A stretch of 58,203 nucleotides of DNA from Amycolatopsis azurea DSM 43854 (GCF_001995215.1 NZ_MUXN01000020.1:277336-335538); one strand, 5' to 3'; shown: positions 17,168 through 25,731, counted from the first letter of the stretch. Notes: a model not told the origin generated them from the sequence alone. Translations and numbers: made by a program.

Positions 17168-17740
17168 CTAGGAAAGGATGCTGCCGCCGAAGTCGTCGTC
17201 ATCGTCGTCCTGCGTGCGGCGGCGGCGCGGGATCGGCTTCGGCTGCGGCGGACCCGACTGCGGCGGATTCGCCGGGGGCGGACCGGCCTGCGCGGGCGGC
17301 GGGGGCTCTTCCTCCTCCGGGCCGAAGCGGTGGTGCCGCTCGGGTTCCGGCGGGGCGAGGTCCTCCTCGGGAGGCGCCTCCGGGAAGGTGCTCTGCGCTT
17401 CCGTGATCACGCGGTTCGCCGTCTCGTCGGTCGTGCCGACGGTCTCGGCCATCGCCTGCTGCAGCAGCTCGGGGATCCGTGACTGCGCGAGCTGTACGAG
17501 GCGCATGACCTGCGCCGAGACCTCGGCCATCCGCTTGCCGCTGACGGCCTCCGAGATGACCAGGTTCTTCAGCAGGCCCTTCGCATCGACCGTCACTTCG
17601 ATGGTGTTGTCCTTCGACCGCTCGGTCACGGTCTGGCCCTGCATGCGGGCGGCCATCGCCTGATAGCGCGCGGCGGTCTCCTGGATCTGCTTCGTCCAGT
17701 TGTCCACCATGCGTTCGCTGGCGTCGACGTTGTCCGGCAT
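17168..17740 (-). CDS. YbaB/EbfC-family protein with acidic disordered tail
   Basis: 190 residues. Residues 1-110 match the YbaB/EbfC fold: coiled helices (WTKQIQETAARYQAMAARM) around the strand pair TIEVTVDAKGLLKNLVI. Residues 110-190 are Pro/Glu-rich and finish with RRRR followed by a DDDDDD stretch. Stand-alone YbaB binds DNA; homologues at the head of ESX toxin operons are common, with unclear roles (chaperone or secretion partner). GGAAGG precedes the ATG. It is the first gene of the leftward toxin operon, 33 bases ahead of the EspC-like gene. Confidence 0.8.
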   Translation of the reverse strand: MPDNVDASERMVDNWTKQIQETAARYQAMAARMQGQTVTERSKDNTIEVTVDAKGLLKNLVISEAVSGKRMAEVSAQVMRLVQLAQSRIPELLQQAMAETVGTTDETANRVITEAQSTFPEAPPEEDLAPPEPERHHRFGPEEEEPPPPAQAGPPPANPPQSGPPQPKPIPRRRRTQDDDDDDFGGSILS

Positions 17741-17873
17741 CGGGACCCTTCCAAGCTGCGTGCTGACGTCTTCACACTGACGGTCCGGAGGAGCCTCCGG
17801 TTCCGGTGTGCCCGAAGTTTAGTTCCCGTCCGGTGTACCACCCCGGGCCGACGAAGTCGGGCCCATCACGCAG

Positions 17874-17918
17874 CGAAAGGGCCCTTCGCCGCACCAAGTG
17901 CGATGAAGAGCCCTTTCG
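17874..17918 (-). terminator. Terminator downstream of hppD
   Basis: A long hairpin pairs CGAAAGGGC with GCCCTTTCG and, inside, CTTCGCCGCAC with GTGCGATGAAG (two mismatches). It lies 20 bases beyond the hppD stop codon on the minus strand. Confidence 0.7.
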
Positions 17919-17937
17919 GCCCTGCGAACTGCCGGGG

Positions 17938-19137
17938 TCAGAGGTTGCCGCGACGTTCCTGTTCACGCTCGATGGCCTCGAACAGGGCCTTGAAGTTGCC
18001 CTTGCCGAAGCCGAGCGAACCGTGCCGCTCGATGAGCTCGTAGAACACCGTCGGGCGGTCGCCGATCGGCTTGGTGAAGATCTGCAGCAGGTAGCCGTCC
18101 TCGTCGCGGTCGACCAGGATGCGGTGCTCCTTGAGCTTCTCGATCGGCACCCGGACCTCGCCGATCCGGGCGCGCAGCTCCGGGTCGTCGTAGTAGGAGT
18201 CCGGGGTGTCGAGGAACTCGACGCCCGCCGCGCGCATCGCCTTCACCGTCGCGACGATGTCGTTGGTGGCCAGCGCGATGTGCTGGCAGCCCGCGCCGCC
18301 GTAGAACTCGAGGTACTCGTCGATCTGCGACTTCTTCTTCGCGATCGCCGGCTCGTTGAGCGGGAACTTGACGCGGTGGTTGCCGTTGGAGACCACCTTG
18401 CTCATCAGCGCCGAGTACTCGGTCGCGATGTCGTCGCCGACGAACTCCGCCATGTTCACGAAGCCCATGACGCGGTGGTACCAGTCGACCCAGTAGTCCA
18501 TCTTGCCGAGTTCGACGTTGCCGACACAGTGGTCGACAGCCTGGAACAGGCGCTTCGGCGCGCCCTCGGGGCGGACGATCTTGCTCTCGCGCGGCTCGTA
18601 GCCGGGCAGGTAGACACCGGTGTACTTCGACCGGTCGATCAGCGTGTGGCGGGTCTCGCCGTAGGTCGCGATCGCGGCGATCCGGACGGTGCCGTGCTCG
18701 TCGGAGACGTCGTGCGGCTCTTCGAGGACGGTGGCGCCCTGCGCGCGGGCGTGGGCGATGCACTTGTCGACGTCGGCGACCTCGAGGGCGAGGTCGATGA
18801 CGCCGTCGCCGTGACGGCGGTGGTGGTCGAGCAGCTCGGAGTCGGGCTTGACGCCCCCGATGATCACGAAGCGGGCCGAGCCCGACTTCAGCACGAACGA
18901 CTTGCGCTCGAAGTTCCCGGTCTCCGGACCCGAGTACGCGATGAGCTGCATGCCGAACGCGACCTGGTAGAACCAGGCCGTCTGCGTGGCGTTGCCCGCG
19001 ATGAACACCACCGCGTCCATCGACTTCACCGGGAAGGGGTCGGTCGAAGAGTCGTGGTCGACGAGGCCGACGAGCTGACGCAGCTGGTCGTAGCTCACGT
19101 CGTCAAGAGCACCCTGGGGTTCCACTGTGTGCGTCAT
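17938..19137 (-). CDS. hppD: 4-Hydroxyphenylpyruvate dioxygenase
   Basis: 399 residues, a complete non-haem iron dioxygenase that turns 4-hydroxyphenylpyruvate into homogentisate in tyrosine degradation. The metal ligands are seen in AVDHCVGNVELGKMDYWVDW (first His), GCQHIALATNDI (second His) and VFYELIERHG (Glu), and the C-terminal KGNFKALFEAIE is typical. ATG 19137 matches the family start; 12 further upstream codons have no support. It is divergent from an Lrp-family regulator with 122 bases between. A homogentisate product could feed catabolism or pigment formation; no homogentisate dioxygenase lies in the window. Confidence 0.97.
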   Translation of the reverse strand: MTHTVEPQGALDDVSYDQLRQLVGLVDHDSSTDPFPVKSMDAVVFIAGNATQTAWFYQVAFGMQLIAYSGPETGNFERKSFVLKSGSARFVIIGGVKPDSELLDHHRRHGDGVIDLALEVADVDKCIAHARAQGATVLEEPHDVSDEHGTVRIAAIATYGETRHTLIDRSKYTGVYLPGYEPRESKIVRPEGAPKRLFQAVDHCVGNVELGKMDYWVDWYHRVMGFVNMAEFVGDDIATEYSALMSKVVSNGNHRVKFPLNEPAIAKKKSQIDEYLEFYGGAGCQHIALATNDIVATVKAMRAAGVEFLDTPDSYYDDPELRARIGEVRVPIEKLKEHRILVDRDEDGYLLQIFTKPIGDRPTVFYELIERHGSLGFGKGNFKALFEAIEREQERRGNL

Positions 19138-19175
19138 GCCCTGAAGCATCCGAGGGCGTGACAAAATGTGCAATG

Positions 19176-19231
19176 GTCAAAGATTTCGCTGCGCACTATG
19201 CCCAGTGAGAGGGCAGGTGGCGCAGTCAAAG
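19176..19231. promoter_or_regulatory. Divergent hppD/Lrp control region with GTCAAAG repeats
   Basis: The direct repeat GTCAAAG occurs at 19176-19182 and 19225-19231 within the 122-base divergent region. They are candidate contact points for the Lrp-type regulator; no confirmed operator is implied. Confidence 0.25.
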
Positions 19232-19259
19232 TGGGCAACCTGCGTAGGAGGTAGGCACG

Positions 19260-19733
19260 ATGTCGGACTCGCTCGACGAACTGGACGCGCGGCTGCTGCT
19301 GTTGCTCACCGACTCGCCCCGGCTCGGCGTGCTCGAATGCGCGCGCCGGCTCGGGGTCGCGCGGGGCACCGTGCAGGCCCGGCTGGACCGGCTGACCGAA
19401 CGCGGGATCCTCGGCGGGTTCCCGCCCGAACTCGACCTCGCGGCGATGGGATACGGCCTCACCGCGTTCGCCGTCCTGGAGATCGCGCAGGGCCGCCGGG
19501 CCGAGGTCGCGGAGGCGCTGTCCGCCATCGACGAGGTGTGCGAGGTCCACGCGACGACCGGGCAGGGCGACCTCTTCGTGCGCATGGTGGCGCGCAACAA
19601 CGACGACCTGCAGCGGGTGGTGGACGAGGTGGTCGGCGCGCCGTACGTGCGGCGGACGTCGACGTCGATCGCGTTGTCGACGCCGGTTCCGCCGCGCGTA
19701 CGGCCGCTGCTGGAACGGCTGGCGAGGAGTTAG
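19260..19733 (+). CDS. Lrp/AsnC family transcriptional regulator
   Basis: 157 residues. An N-terminal winged helix-turn-helix (LDELDARLLLLL, then RRLGVARGTVQARLDRL) is followed by a ligand-binding RAM domain from about residue 65 (GLTAFAVLEI, EVHATTGQGDLFVRMVARN). Members sense amino acids and control nearby metabolic genes. Placement head-to-head with hppD suggests control of tyrosine catabolism. A strong AGGAGGTAGG site precedes ATG 19260. The stop overlaps the stop of the convergent MBL-fold gene by four bases. Confidence 0.93.
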   Translation: MSDSLDELDARLLLLLTDSPRLGVLECARRLGVARGTVQARLDRLTERGILGGFPPELDLAAMGYGLTAFAVLEIAQGRRAEVAEALSAIDEVCEVHATTGQGDLFVRMVARNNDDLQRVVDEVVGAPYVRRTSTSIALSTPVPPRVRPLLERLARS

Positions 19734-20533
19734 CCCACCTGGGCCAGGTACCGCTTCGCCGACCGCTGGACGGCCTCGTGCCCGTCGGTGCGGATGATGG
19801 CGTCCCACCAGGCGCCGTAGATCGCCTCGAACTCGTACGGTTCGAGCATCTCGGCCGCGCGGCGGACGATCTCCGGCCGCTCCGGGATCAGGTTCGGGTA
19901 GCTGTACATCATGCCGACGAAGCGCCGGTCCGGGATGACCTGCAGGATGTCGCCCGAAAGCACCGCGCCGCGGCCGTTCTCCCCGCCCGGCCAGTGCAGC
20001 ACGGTCCCGCCGGCGAAGTGCACGCCGAGGTTGATCAGCCGCAGGTCAGGGGCGACGTCGAGGGTCGCTCCGCTCCACAGCTTGAGCGCCGGATCCGGCC
20101 TGCCGATCCACTGCTGGTCGCCCTCGTGCAGATAGACGGGCACGTCGAAGGTGTGGGCCCACTCGACCATGGTGGTGTAGTAGTGCGGATGGCTGATCGC
20201 GATGCCGGTGATGCCGCCGAGTTCGCGGACCTTGGCGACCAGGTCGTCGTCGATGAAGCCCGCGCAGTCCCACAGGAAGTTGCCGGATTCGGCCTTGACC
20301 AGCAGCGCCCGCTCGCCGATGGCGAAGTTGGGGGTGGACCCGACTCCGACGAGACCGGGTCCCTGTTCCTCGATGCGAGCCGTGTACGTCCCGCTCGCGC
20401 GGACGGTGTTCAGATCGGTCCACTGTTGCCCGGCCGGCGGGACGTACTGACGTTCGTCCTCGCAGATCGGGCAGTCGGACCGGGGTTCCGCGTACTGCAT
20501 GCCGCAGGCGACGCAGATCGGTAGCTCGCTCAT
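19730..20533 (-). CDS. MBL-fold protein with N-terminal zinc ribbon
   Basis: 267 residues. The N-terminus carries a zinc-ribbon-like CVACGMQ...DCPICE, then a metallo-beta-lactamase fold. The usual metal motif HxHxDH is altered to HPHYYT (ISHPHYYTTMVEWAH), while the later LSGDILQV aspartate and HFAGGTVLHWPGG block are kept, so metal binding may be partial or different. GGAGGG precedes the ATG at 20533. It converges with the Lrp gene. Substrate unknown; the change in the signature should caution against assigning hydrolase activity. Confidence 0.8.
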   Translation of the reverse strand: MSELPICVACGMQYAEPRSDCPICEDERQYVPPAGQQWTDLNTVRASGTYTARIEEQGPGLVGVGSTPNFAIGERALLVKAESGNFLWDCAGFIDDDLVAKVRELGGITGIAISHPHYYTTMVEWAHTFDVPVYLHEGDQQWIGRPDPALKLWSGATLDVAPDLRLINLGVHFAGGTVLHWPGGENGRGAVLSGDILQVIPDRRFVGMMYSYPNLIPERPEIVRRAAEMLEPYEFEAIYGAWWDAIIRTDGHEAVQRSAKRYLAQVG

Positions 20534-20578
20534 CGTTTCCCTCCAGAATTCTCCGGAGGTCACGCTAACGGCTCATAT

Positions 20579-20613
20579 GCGCGCCCGGCCATATCGGGCC
20601 GGGCCGGGCGCGC
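20579..20613 (-). terminator. Terminator of greA
   Basis: A 12-bp GC-only stem, GCGCGCCCGGCC and complement, with an 11-base loop lies 8 bases beyond the greA stop. Confidence 0.7.
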
Positions 20614-20620
20614 GGAGAAC

Positions 20621-21112
20621 TCACTTGCCGGTGTAGGGCACGGCCTTGACGAGAGTCACCTTCTGGATGCTGCCGTTGGGCAGCTCGTACTCACGGGTCT
20701 CGCCCTCCTTGGCGCCGAGCAGCGCCTTGCCGAGGGGGGACTCCGGCGAGTAGACGTCCAGGTCGCCCTCGGTGCCCTCTTCGCGAGTCGCCAAGAGGAA
20801 GTTCTCGTCCTCGTCGTCACCGTCGTAACGCACGGTGAGGACCTTGCCCGGTCCCGCGCTGCCGTCGTTGGCGGGCGGCTCGCCCACCTTGGCCGAACGG
20901 AGGAGTTCCTGGAGGTGGCGGATCCGGGCCTCGTGCTGGCCCTGTTCCTCACGGGCGGCGTGGTAGCCGCCGTTCTCCTTGAGGTCGCCCTCTTCCCGGC
21001 TGTCATTGATCTTCGCAGCGATGACCGGGCGGAGCTCGATGTAGTGGTCGAGTTCCTGCTTGAGCCTGTCGTAGGCATCCTGGGTCAGCCAGGTCACCTT
21101 TGTGTCGCTCAC
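20621..21112 (-). CDS. greA: Transcription elongation factor GreA
   Basis: 163 residues. The N-terminal coiled coil is clear (AYDRLKQELDHYIELRP, REEGDLKENGGYHAAREEQ with the acidic tip D/E residues), and the C-terminal FKBP-like domain contains EGDLDVYSPESPLGKALLG. It rescues backtracked RNA polymerase by stimulating transcript cleavage. The GTG at 21112 is preferred: AGGAG directly abuts an in-frame ATG at 21121 but is 9 bases from this GTG. The gene order greA-DUF4307-mca matches mycobacteria. Confidence 0.96.
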   Translation of the reverse strand: MSDTKVTWLTQDAYDRLKQELDHYIELRPVIAAKINDSREEGDLKENGGYHAAREEQGQHEARIRHLQELLRSAKVGEPPANDGSAGPGKVLTVRYDGDDEDENFLLATREEGTEGDLDVYSPESPLGKALLGAKEGETREYELPNGSIQKVTLVKAVPYTGK

Positions 21113-21200
21113 GGTCACCATCTCCTAGTAGGGCCTGCCAGGCTTGGGTGTACAAGCCGGCCACCAGGCCGACATGGCGCGCCGGCCTGGCTGAGATAAA

Positions 21201-21228
21201 GGAAAAACACGGCCCGTCTTGGGCCGTG
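21201..21228 (-). terminator. Rho-independent terminator after the DUF4307 gene
   Basis: On the minus strand an 8-bp CACGGCCC/GGGCCGTG stem with a 5-base loop is followed by TTTTT. It lies about 95 bases past the DUF4307 stop and before the greA start, so it separates the two genes. Confidence 0.82.
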
Positions 21229-21320
21229 CCGGTAGATCAGAGTAACACGGCGCGAGGCATCGCCGCCGGAGGAATTCGGTCGCGCCTCGGCGTTGGGCGC
21301 CTGTTTCACCCCGTTGGCCG

Positions 21321-21776
21321 CTATGGCCTTGACAGGTACCGTGGTACGTCGTATGAGCATCCGAAGATATCAGCCGTGACCGGCTTTCCGATGCTCTTGA
21401 TGGTGGTAGTCACCCTGCTGTTCTTCGAACCAGGTTGAACAAGGACCTCTTTACGGCCGCTTTCCGCGCCCGCCTTGTCGCGGACGCGGACGACGCACAC
21501 GCCGGGACGGTTCACATCGTCCCTGGTCACGTTGATGGTGATCTCCATCGCGTCGCCCGGCTTCTCGGCGAACGAGACGCGTTCGCCGTCGATGGGCGCG
21601 CTGCCGAAGTTCAGGTACATGGCGTAGGCGAGGCCGCCGCTGACCAGCAGGGCGATCGCCCCGAACACCACGCGTCGCCAGCGGGCGGGCTTCGCGGCGC
21701 GGGTCTTCCCGTACCTGTCCTCGGGCACGTCCGTCCGGGTGCTTTCCGCGGTGGGAGCGTCCTGTCCCGTGCTCAA
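21321..21776 (-). CDS. DUF4307 domain membrane protein
   Basis: 151 residues. A charged N-terminus (EDRYGKTRAAKPARWRR) precedes one membrane helix at about residues 34-53, and an extracytoplasmic beta-rich domain follows, ending FGCSYDVPRYLSRP with two cysteines overall. DUF4307 proteins neighbour mca in actinobacteria (Rv1081c); function unknown. The start codon is TTG at 21776, with GGGAGG 7 bases upstream. It is divergent from mca. Confidence 0.9.
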   Translation of the reverse strand: MSTGQDAPTAESTRTDVPEDRYGKTRAAKPARWRRVVFGAIALLVSGGLAYAMYLNFGSAPIDGERVSFAEKPGDAMEITINVTRDDVNRPGVCVVRVRDKAGAESGRKEVLVQPGSKNSRVTTTIKSIGKPVTADIFGCSYDVPRYLSRP

Positions 21777-21921
21777 CCCGGGCCTCCCGGTTGGTGTCGT
21801 CGTGCTCGCAGGGACAATGGGGTCGTATGCGAGTGGTTCCCCTCGAGTATCCGCGCCCGGCCGGGCGGGCCGTCAGGCAGGGTGGCAGGGGAATAGGGAA
21901 CGAGAAGGGGACGTTCGGAGC

Positions 21922-22815
21922 ATGGTGCTAGCCAATGAACCGCCGAAGTCACGCCTCCGCCTGATGGCGGTGCACGCGCACCCCGACGACGAGTCGAGCA
22001 AGGGCGCGGCAACCATGGCGAAGTACGCCGCCGAAGGACACGAGGTCATGGTCGTGACCTGTACCGGTGGCGAAGCGGGCAGTGTGCTGAACCCGGCCAT
22101 GGACCGTCCCGAAGTGCTCGCCAACATGACCGAGATCCGCCGGGAGGAGATGGCCCGCGCGGCCAAGATCCTCGGCGTGAGCCACACCTGGCTCGGGTTC
22201 GTCGACTCGGGCCTGCCCGAGGGCGACCCGCTGCCCCCGGTCCCGGAGGGCTCGTTCGCGGTCATCCCGCTCGAGGAGTCCACCGGCGCGCTGGTGAAGG
22301 TCATCCGCGAGTTCCGCCCGCACGTGATCGTCACCTACGACGAGAACGGCGGGTACCCGCACCCCGACCACATCCGCACGCACGAGATCTCGGTCGCGGC
22401 CTTCGACGCCGCCGGCGAGGCGGGGCGCTACCCGGACGCGGGCGAGCCGTGGCAGCCGATGAAGCTGTACTACGTGCACGGGTTCTCGCGCGCCAGGATG
22501 ACCGTCTTCCACGAGGGTCTGATCGCGCGCGGCCTGGAGTCGCCGTACGAGGAGTGGCTCAAGTCGTGGGACCCGGACAAGGCCGACGTCATGGAGCGGG
22601 TGACCACCCGCGTCGAATGCGGCGACTACTTCGAACAGCGTGACGAGGCGCTCAAGGCGCACGCCACCCAGATCGACCCGGACAGCCGCTGGTTCGCCGT
22701 CCCGCGCGATCTGCAGCGCGAGGTCTGGCCGACCGAGGAGTACGAGCTGGTCCGCTCACTGGTGGACAGCACCCTGCCGGAGGACGATCTGTTCGCCGGT
22801 TTGAAGGAGGGTTAG
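21922..22815 (+). CDS. mca: Mycothiol S-conjugate amidase
   Basis: 297 residues, a zinc amidase of the LmbE/MshB fold. It cleaves mycothiol adducts of electrophiles or drugs to release a mercapturic acid for export. Zinc and catalytic motifs are AVHAHPDDESSKG near the N-terminus and YPHPDHIRTHE in the middle. Paralogue MshB is the alternative, but VTCTGGEAGSVLNPAM and the gene order (greA, DUF4307, mca, small membrane protein) favour Mca. ATG 21922 is chosen; the overlapping GTG at 21925 has a better-spaced GGAG and remains possible. The downstream gene begins at the next base after the stop. Confidence 0.95.
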   Translation: MVLANEPPKSRLRLMAVHAHPDDESSKGAATMAKYAAEGHEVMVVTCTGGEAGSVLNPAMDRPEVLANMTEIRREEMARAAKILGVSHTWLGFVDSGLPEGDPLPPVPEGSFAVIPLEESTGALVKVIREFRPHVIVTYDENGGYPHPDHIRTHEISVAAFDAAGEAGRYPDAGEPWQPMKLYYVHGFSRARMTVFHEGLIARGLESPYEEWLKSWDPDKADVMERVTTRVECGDYFEQRDEALKAHATQIDPDSRWFAVPRDLQREVWPTEEYELVRSLVDSTLPEDDLFAGLKEG

Positions 22816-23139
22816 ATGAGTTTCGTGGTGCCGGCGTTCGCCGTCGTCCCGGTGACGGTGTCGTCGCAGTTCCTGGCGCAGCAGCCCGGCAACGGCGACA
22901 ACGGCGGCCAAGGTGAGGACTTCGGCAAGTCGTCGCCGGTGGGTTTCCTGATCCTGATCCTGTTCTTGATCGCCGTCGCGCTGCTGGTGCGGTCGATGAC
23001 CAAGCACCTGAAGAAGCTGCCGGAGAGTTTCGACGAACCCGCCGCTTCTTTGGAGGCGCCCGCTGAGGAGAAGGCGGGCGAGGAGAAACCCGCTGAGCCC
23101 GTCGAGAAGGCGGAGAAGCCGGTCGCCAAATCCGACTGA
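22816..23139 (+). CDS. Small single-helix membrane protein following mca
   Basis: 107 residues. An N-terminal hydrophobic stretch is followed by a Gly/Asn/Gln-rich external segment, a clear membrane helix (about residues 42-60), and a Lys/Glu/Ala-rich cytoplasmic tail. Its AAGGAGG site lies inside the end of mca and its ATG directly follows the mca stop, so the two are co-translated. Homologues occupy this place in mycobacteria (Rv1083); function unknown. Co-expression hints at mycothiol detoxification or export. Confidence 0.82.
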   Translation: MSFVVPAFAVVPVTVSSQFLAQQPGNGDNGGQGEDFGKSSPVGFLILILFLIAVALLVRSMTKHLKKLPESFDEPAASLEAPAEEKAGEEKPAEPVEKAEKPVAKSD

Positions 23140-23157
23140 CACCCGCGCGACCGTCGA

Positions 23158-23212
23158 GTCCGTGAAGGACTCCTTGAGGGACTCTGGGTCCCTCAAGGAG
23201 TCCTTCACGGAC
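23158..23212. repeat. GTGAAGG-family palindrome, copy 1
   Basis: Perfect 25-bp arms (23158-23182 and 23188-23212) beginning GTCCGTGAAGGACTCCTTGA, with a 5-base loop. It lies between the convergent small membrane protein and pnkp genes and may serve as a two-way terminator. The core GTGAAGG...CCTTCAC recurs in four other gaps. Confidence 0.92.
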
Positions 23213-23238
23213 CGGGCTTGGGATTCAACGGAAGCGGG

Positions 23239-25731
23239 TCAGAGGCGCGGGTCGACCGGATCCGACTCCAGCGCCAGCACCGCGAACACGCACTCGTGCA
23301 CCCGCCACAGTGCTTCCCCGCGAGCCAGCCGCTCCAGTGCTTCCAGCCCCAGCGCGTACTCACGTAACGCCAGTGCCCGCTTCCGGTTCAGCCCGCGCTT
23401 GCGCAGCCGTTCGAGGTTCTCCGGCAGCGTGTAGTCGGGCCCGTAGATGATCCGCAGGTACTCCCGCCCGCGCACCTTCACGCCCGGTTGCGCCAGCCCG
23501 CGCGCGCCGCGCGTCAGGTTCGCCGCCGGTTTGACGACCATGCCCTCGCCGCCCGCGCCGGTCAGGTCCAGCCACCATTCGACGCCGCGAGCCACCGACG
23601 CCGGGTCGGTGGTGTCGACGGCGAGTGTCCGCGTCCGGGTGAACAGGTCGCCGGTGAGCCGGTCCAGCCGCGAGAGGTGCCATTCGTGCGGGCGGTCGTG
23701 GTACGCGTGCCCTTCCGACGCCAGAATCTGGAACGGCGCCAGCCGGACGCCATCGAGGCCGTCGGTCGGCCAGCAGTAGCGCCGGTACGCCTGCCGGTAC
23801 GCGTCCACAGTGGACTCACGGGTTCGCGTCCGCGTCAGGAGTTCCGACACGTCGATCCCGCGAGCGGCGGCCCGGTCCAGTGAAGCGACGGCGGCGGGCA
23901 GCACGGACTGGGCGGCCGCGCCCACGGCCGCGTACTGGCCCGAGATCAGGGACCCCGCCTTCGCGCTCCATGGCAGCAACTCCGCGTCGAGCAGCAGCCA
24001 GCCGGTGTCCAGTTCCTCGAACAGCCCGGCCGACGCCTCCCGGACGCCGGCGAGCAGCCGCACGTTCTGTTCCGGAGCGAAGAACGGCCGCCCGGTACGG
24101 GTGTAGACCGCGCCGGGTCCTCGGATCCCGAACCGCGCGGAAGCTACGTCGTCGTCACGGCACACGAGCACGACGGCCCGCGATCCCATGTGCTTCTCTT
24201 CGCAGACCACGTGATCGACTCCCGCCGCGCGGAACTCGGCGAAGGCCTCCTCGGGGTGTTCGAGGTAATCGTCCAGGGCCGACGTCGAACACGGCGCCAT
24301 GGTCGGCGGCAGGTACGGCAGCCAGCGCGGGTCGACGGCGAAGCGGCTCATCACCTCCAACGCGGCGGCCGACTGCTCGGCGGACACCCCGACCCGGCCG
24401 TGGTGGCGGGTCTCGACGATCCGCTTCCCGGTGACGTCGCCCAGCTCCAGCACCGCGGGTTCGCGTCCGCCCAATGACCGCCCGGGTTCGAGCGGGCGCG
24501 CCGGTTCGTACCAGACCTTCTTCGCCTTCACCGAGACGACTTCCCGCTCCGGGTAACGCAAAGCGGTCAGCTTGCCGCCGAAGACGCAGCCCGTGTCGAG
24601 ACACATGGTCCCGTTGATCCACTCCGGTTCCAGCGTCGGCGTGTGTCCATAGAGGACCATCGCGGTACCGCGGTAGTCACGCGCCCACGGCAGCCGCACC
24701 GGAAGGCCGTACTCGTCGGTCTCGCCGGTGGTGTCGCCGTAGAGCGCGGTGCTCCGCACCCGGCCGGACGCGCGCCCGTGGAACTTCTCGGGCAGACCGG
24801 CGTGCGCGACGACGAGCTTGCCACCGTCGAGGACGTAGTGCGCGATGAGCCCGTCACAGAATTCTCGCGCCTTGGCGCGGAAGTCGTCGTCCTGTGCCGA
24901 AAGCTGCTCCAGTGACTCCGCGAGGCCGTGCGCCACCTTGACGTTGCGCCCGTTCAGTGCGCGGACCAGTTTCTGTTCGTGGTTGCCGCAGACGACGAGC
25001 GCGCTGCCCGCCTCGGCCATGGCCATCACGCGGCGCAGCACGCCCGGCGTGTCGGGGCCGCGGTCGACGAGGTCGCCGACGAACACGGCGGTCCGTCCCT
25101 CCGGGTGCACGCCGTCGACGTATCCCAGTTCGGTGAGCAACTGGTCCAGTTCCTCGCGGCAGCCGTGGACGTCACCGATGACGTCGAACGGTCCGGTCAG
25201 CTCGCGACGGTCGTTGCGCAGTGGCTCGACGACGATCTCCGCTTCGGCGACCTCGGCGACGCTGCGCAGCACGTGCACGCGGCGGAAACCCTCGCGCTCC
25301 AACGACTTCAGCGAGCGGTGCAGTTCGCCGCGCTGACGGCGGACGACGTGCTCGCCGAAGTCGCGGTCCGGCCGGGATTCGTTGCGTTCGTGGCAGACCT
25401 TCACCGGCAGGTCCAGCACGATCGCCGTCGGCATGACGTCGTGCTCCCTCGCCAGCTTCAGCAGGCTCGCGCGGGAAGAACGTTGGACGTTCGTCGCGTC
25501 GATCACCGTGATCCGGCCCGCTTCGAGCCGCTTCGCCGCGACGTAGTGGAGCACGTCGAAAGCGGCGGCCGACGCGCTCTGGTCGTTCTCGTCGTCGGCC
25601 ACCAGGCCGCGGAAGTAGTCGCTGGACAGCACCTGGGTCGGCGCGAAATGCGTCCGCGCGAAGGTCGATTTGCCGGAGCCGGAGGCGCCGACGAGCACGA
25701 CGAGGGACATGTCGGGAATGGTCAGTTTCAT
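23239..25731 (-). CDS. pnkp: Polynucleotide kinase-phosphatase-ligase of the RNA repair system
   Basis: 830 residues in three modules. The 5' kinase has the P-loop GASGSGKST with Lys21. The metallophosphatase (about 180-400) shows GDVHGC, GDLVDRGPDTP, GNHEQK and YGHTPTLE. The C-terminal ligase-type nucleotidyltransferase begins near 470, with the probable adenylated Lys513 in EEKHMGSRA. Such enzymes heal and, with Hen1, seal RNAs cut by ribotoxins. The start ATG overlaps the hen1 stop as ATGA (25728-25731), so the pair is translationally coupled. A reading extended upstream to 26799 would only overlap hen1. Length agrees with known bacterial Pnkp (about 850). Confidence 0.96.
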   Translation of the reverse strand: MKLTIPDMSLVVLVGASGSGKSTFARTHFAPTQVLSSDYFRGLVADDENDQSASAAAFDVLHYVAAKRLEAGRITVIDATNVQRSSRASLLKLAREHDVMPTAIVLDLPVKVCHERNESRPDRDFGEHVVRRQRGELHRSLKSLEREGFRRVHVLRSVAEVAEAEIVVEPLRNDRRELTGPFDVIGDVHGCREELDQLLTELGYVDGVHPEGRTAVFVGDLVDRGPDTPGVLRRVMAMAEAGSALVVCGNHEQKLVRALNGRNVKVAHGLAESLEQLSAQDDDFRAKAREFCDGLIAHYVLDGGKLVVAHAGLPEKFHGRASGRVRSTALYGDTTGETDEYGLPVRLPWARDYRGTAMVLYGHTPTLEPEWINGTMCLDTGCVFGGKLTALRYPEREVVSVKAKKVWYEPARPLEPGRSLGGREPAVLELGDVTGKRIVETRHHGRVGVSAEQSAAALEVMSRFAVDPRWLPYLPPTMAPCSTSALDDYLEHPEEAFAEFRAAGVDHVVCEEKHMGSRAVVLVCRDDDVASARFGIRGPGAVYTRTGRPFFAPEQNVRLLAGVREASAGLFEELDTGWLLLDAELLPWSAKAGSLISGQYAAVGAAAQSVLPAAVASLDRAAARGIDVSELLTRTRTRESTVDAYRQAYRRYCWPTDGLDGVRLAPFQILASEGHAYHDRPHEWHLSRLDRLTGDLFTRTRTLAVDTTDPASVARGVEWWLDLTGAGGEGMVVKPAANLTRGARGLAQPGVKVRGREYLRIIYGPDYTLPENLERLRKRGLNRKRALALREYALGLEALERLARGEALWRVHECVFAVLALESDPVDPRL

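Noticed and set aside
21119..21121. ATG at 21121 as greA start.
   Set aside because: AGGAG directly touches this ATG; the GTG nine bases downstream is properly spaced and gives the usual N-terminus.
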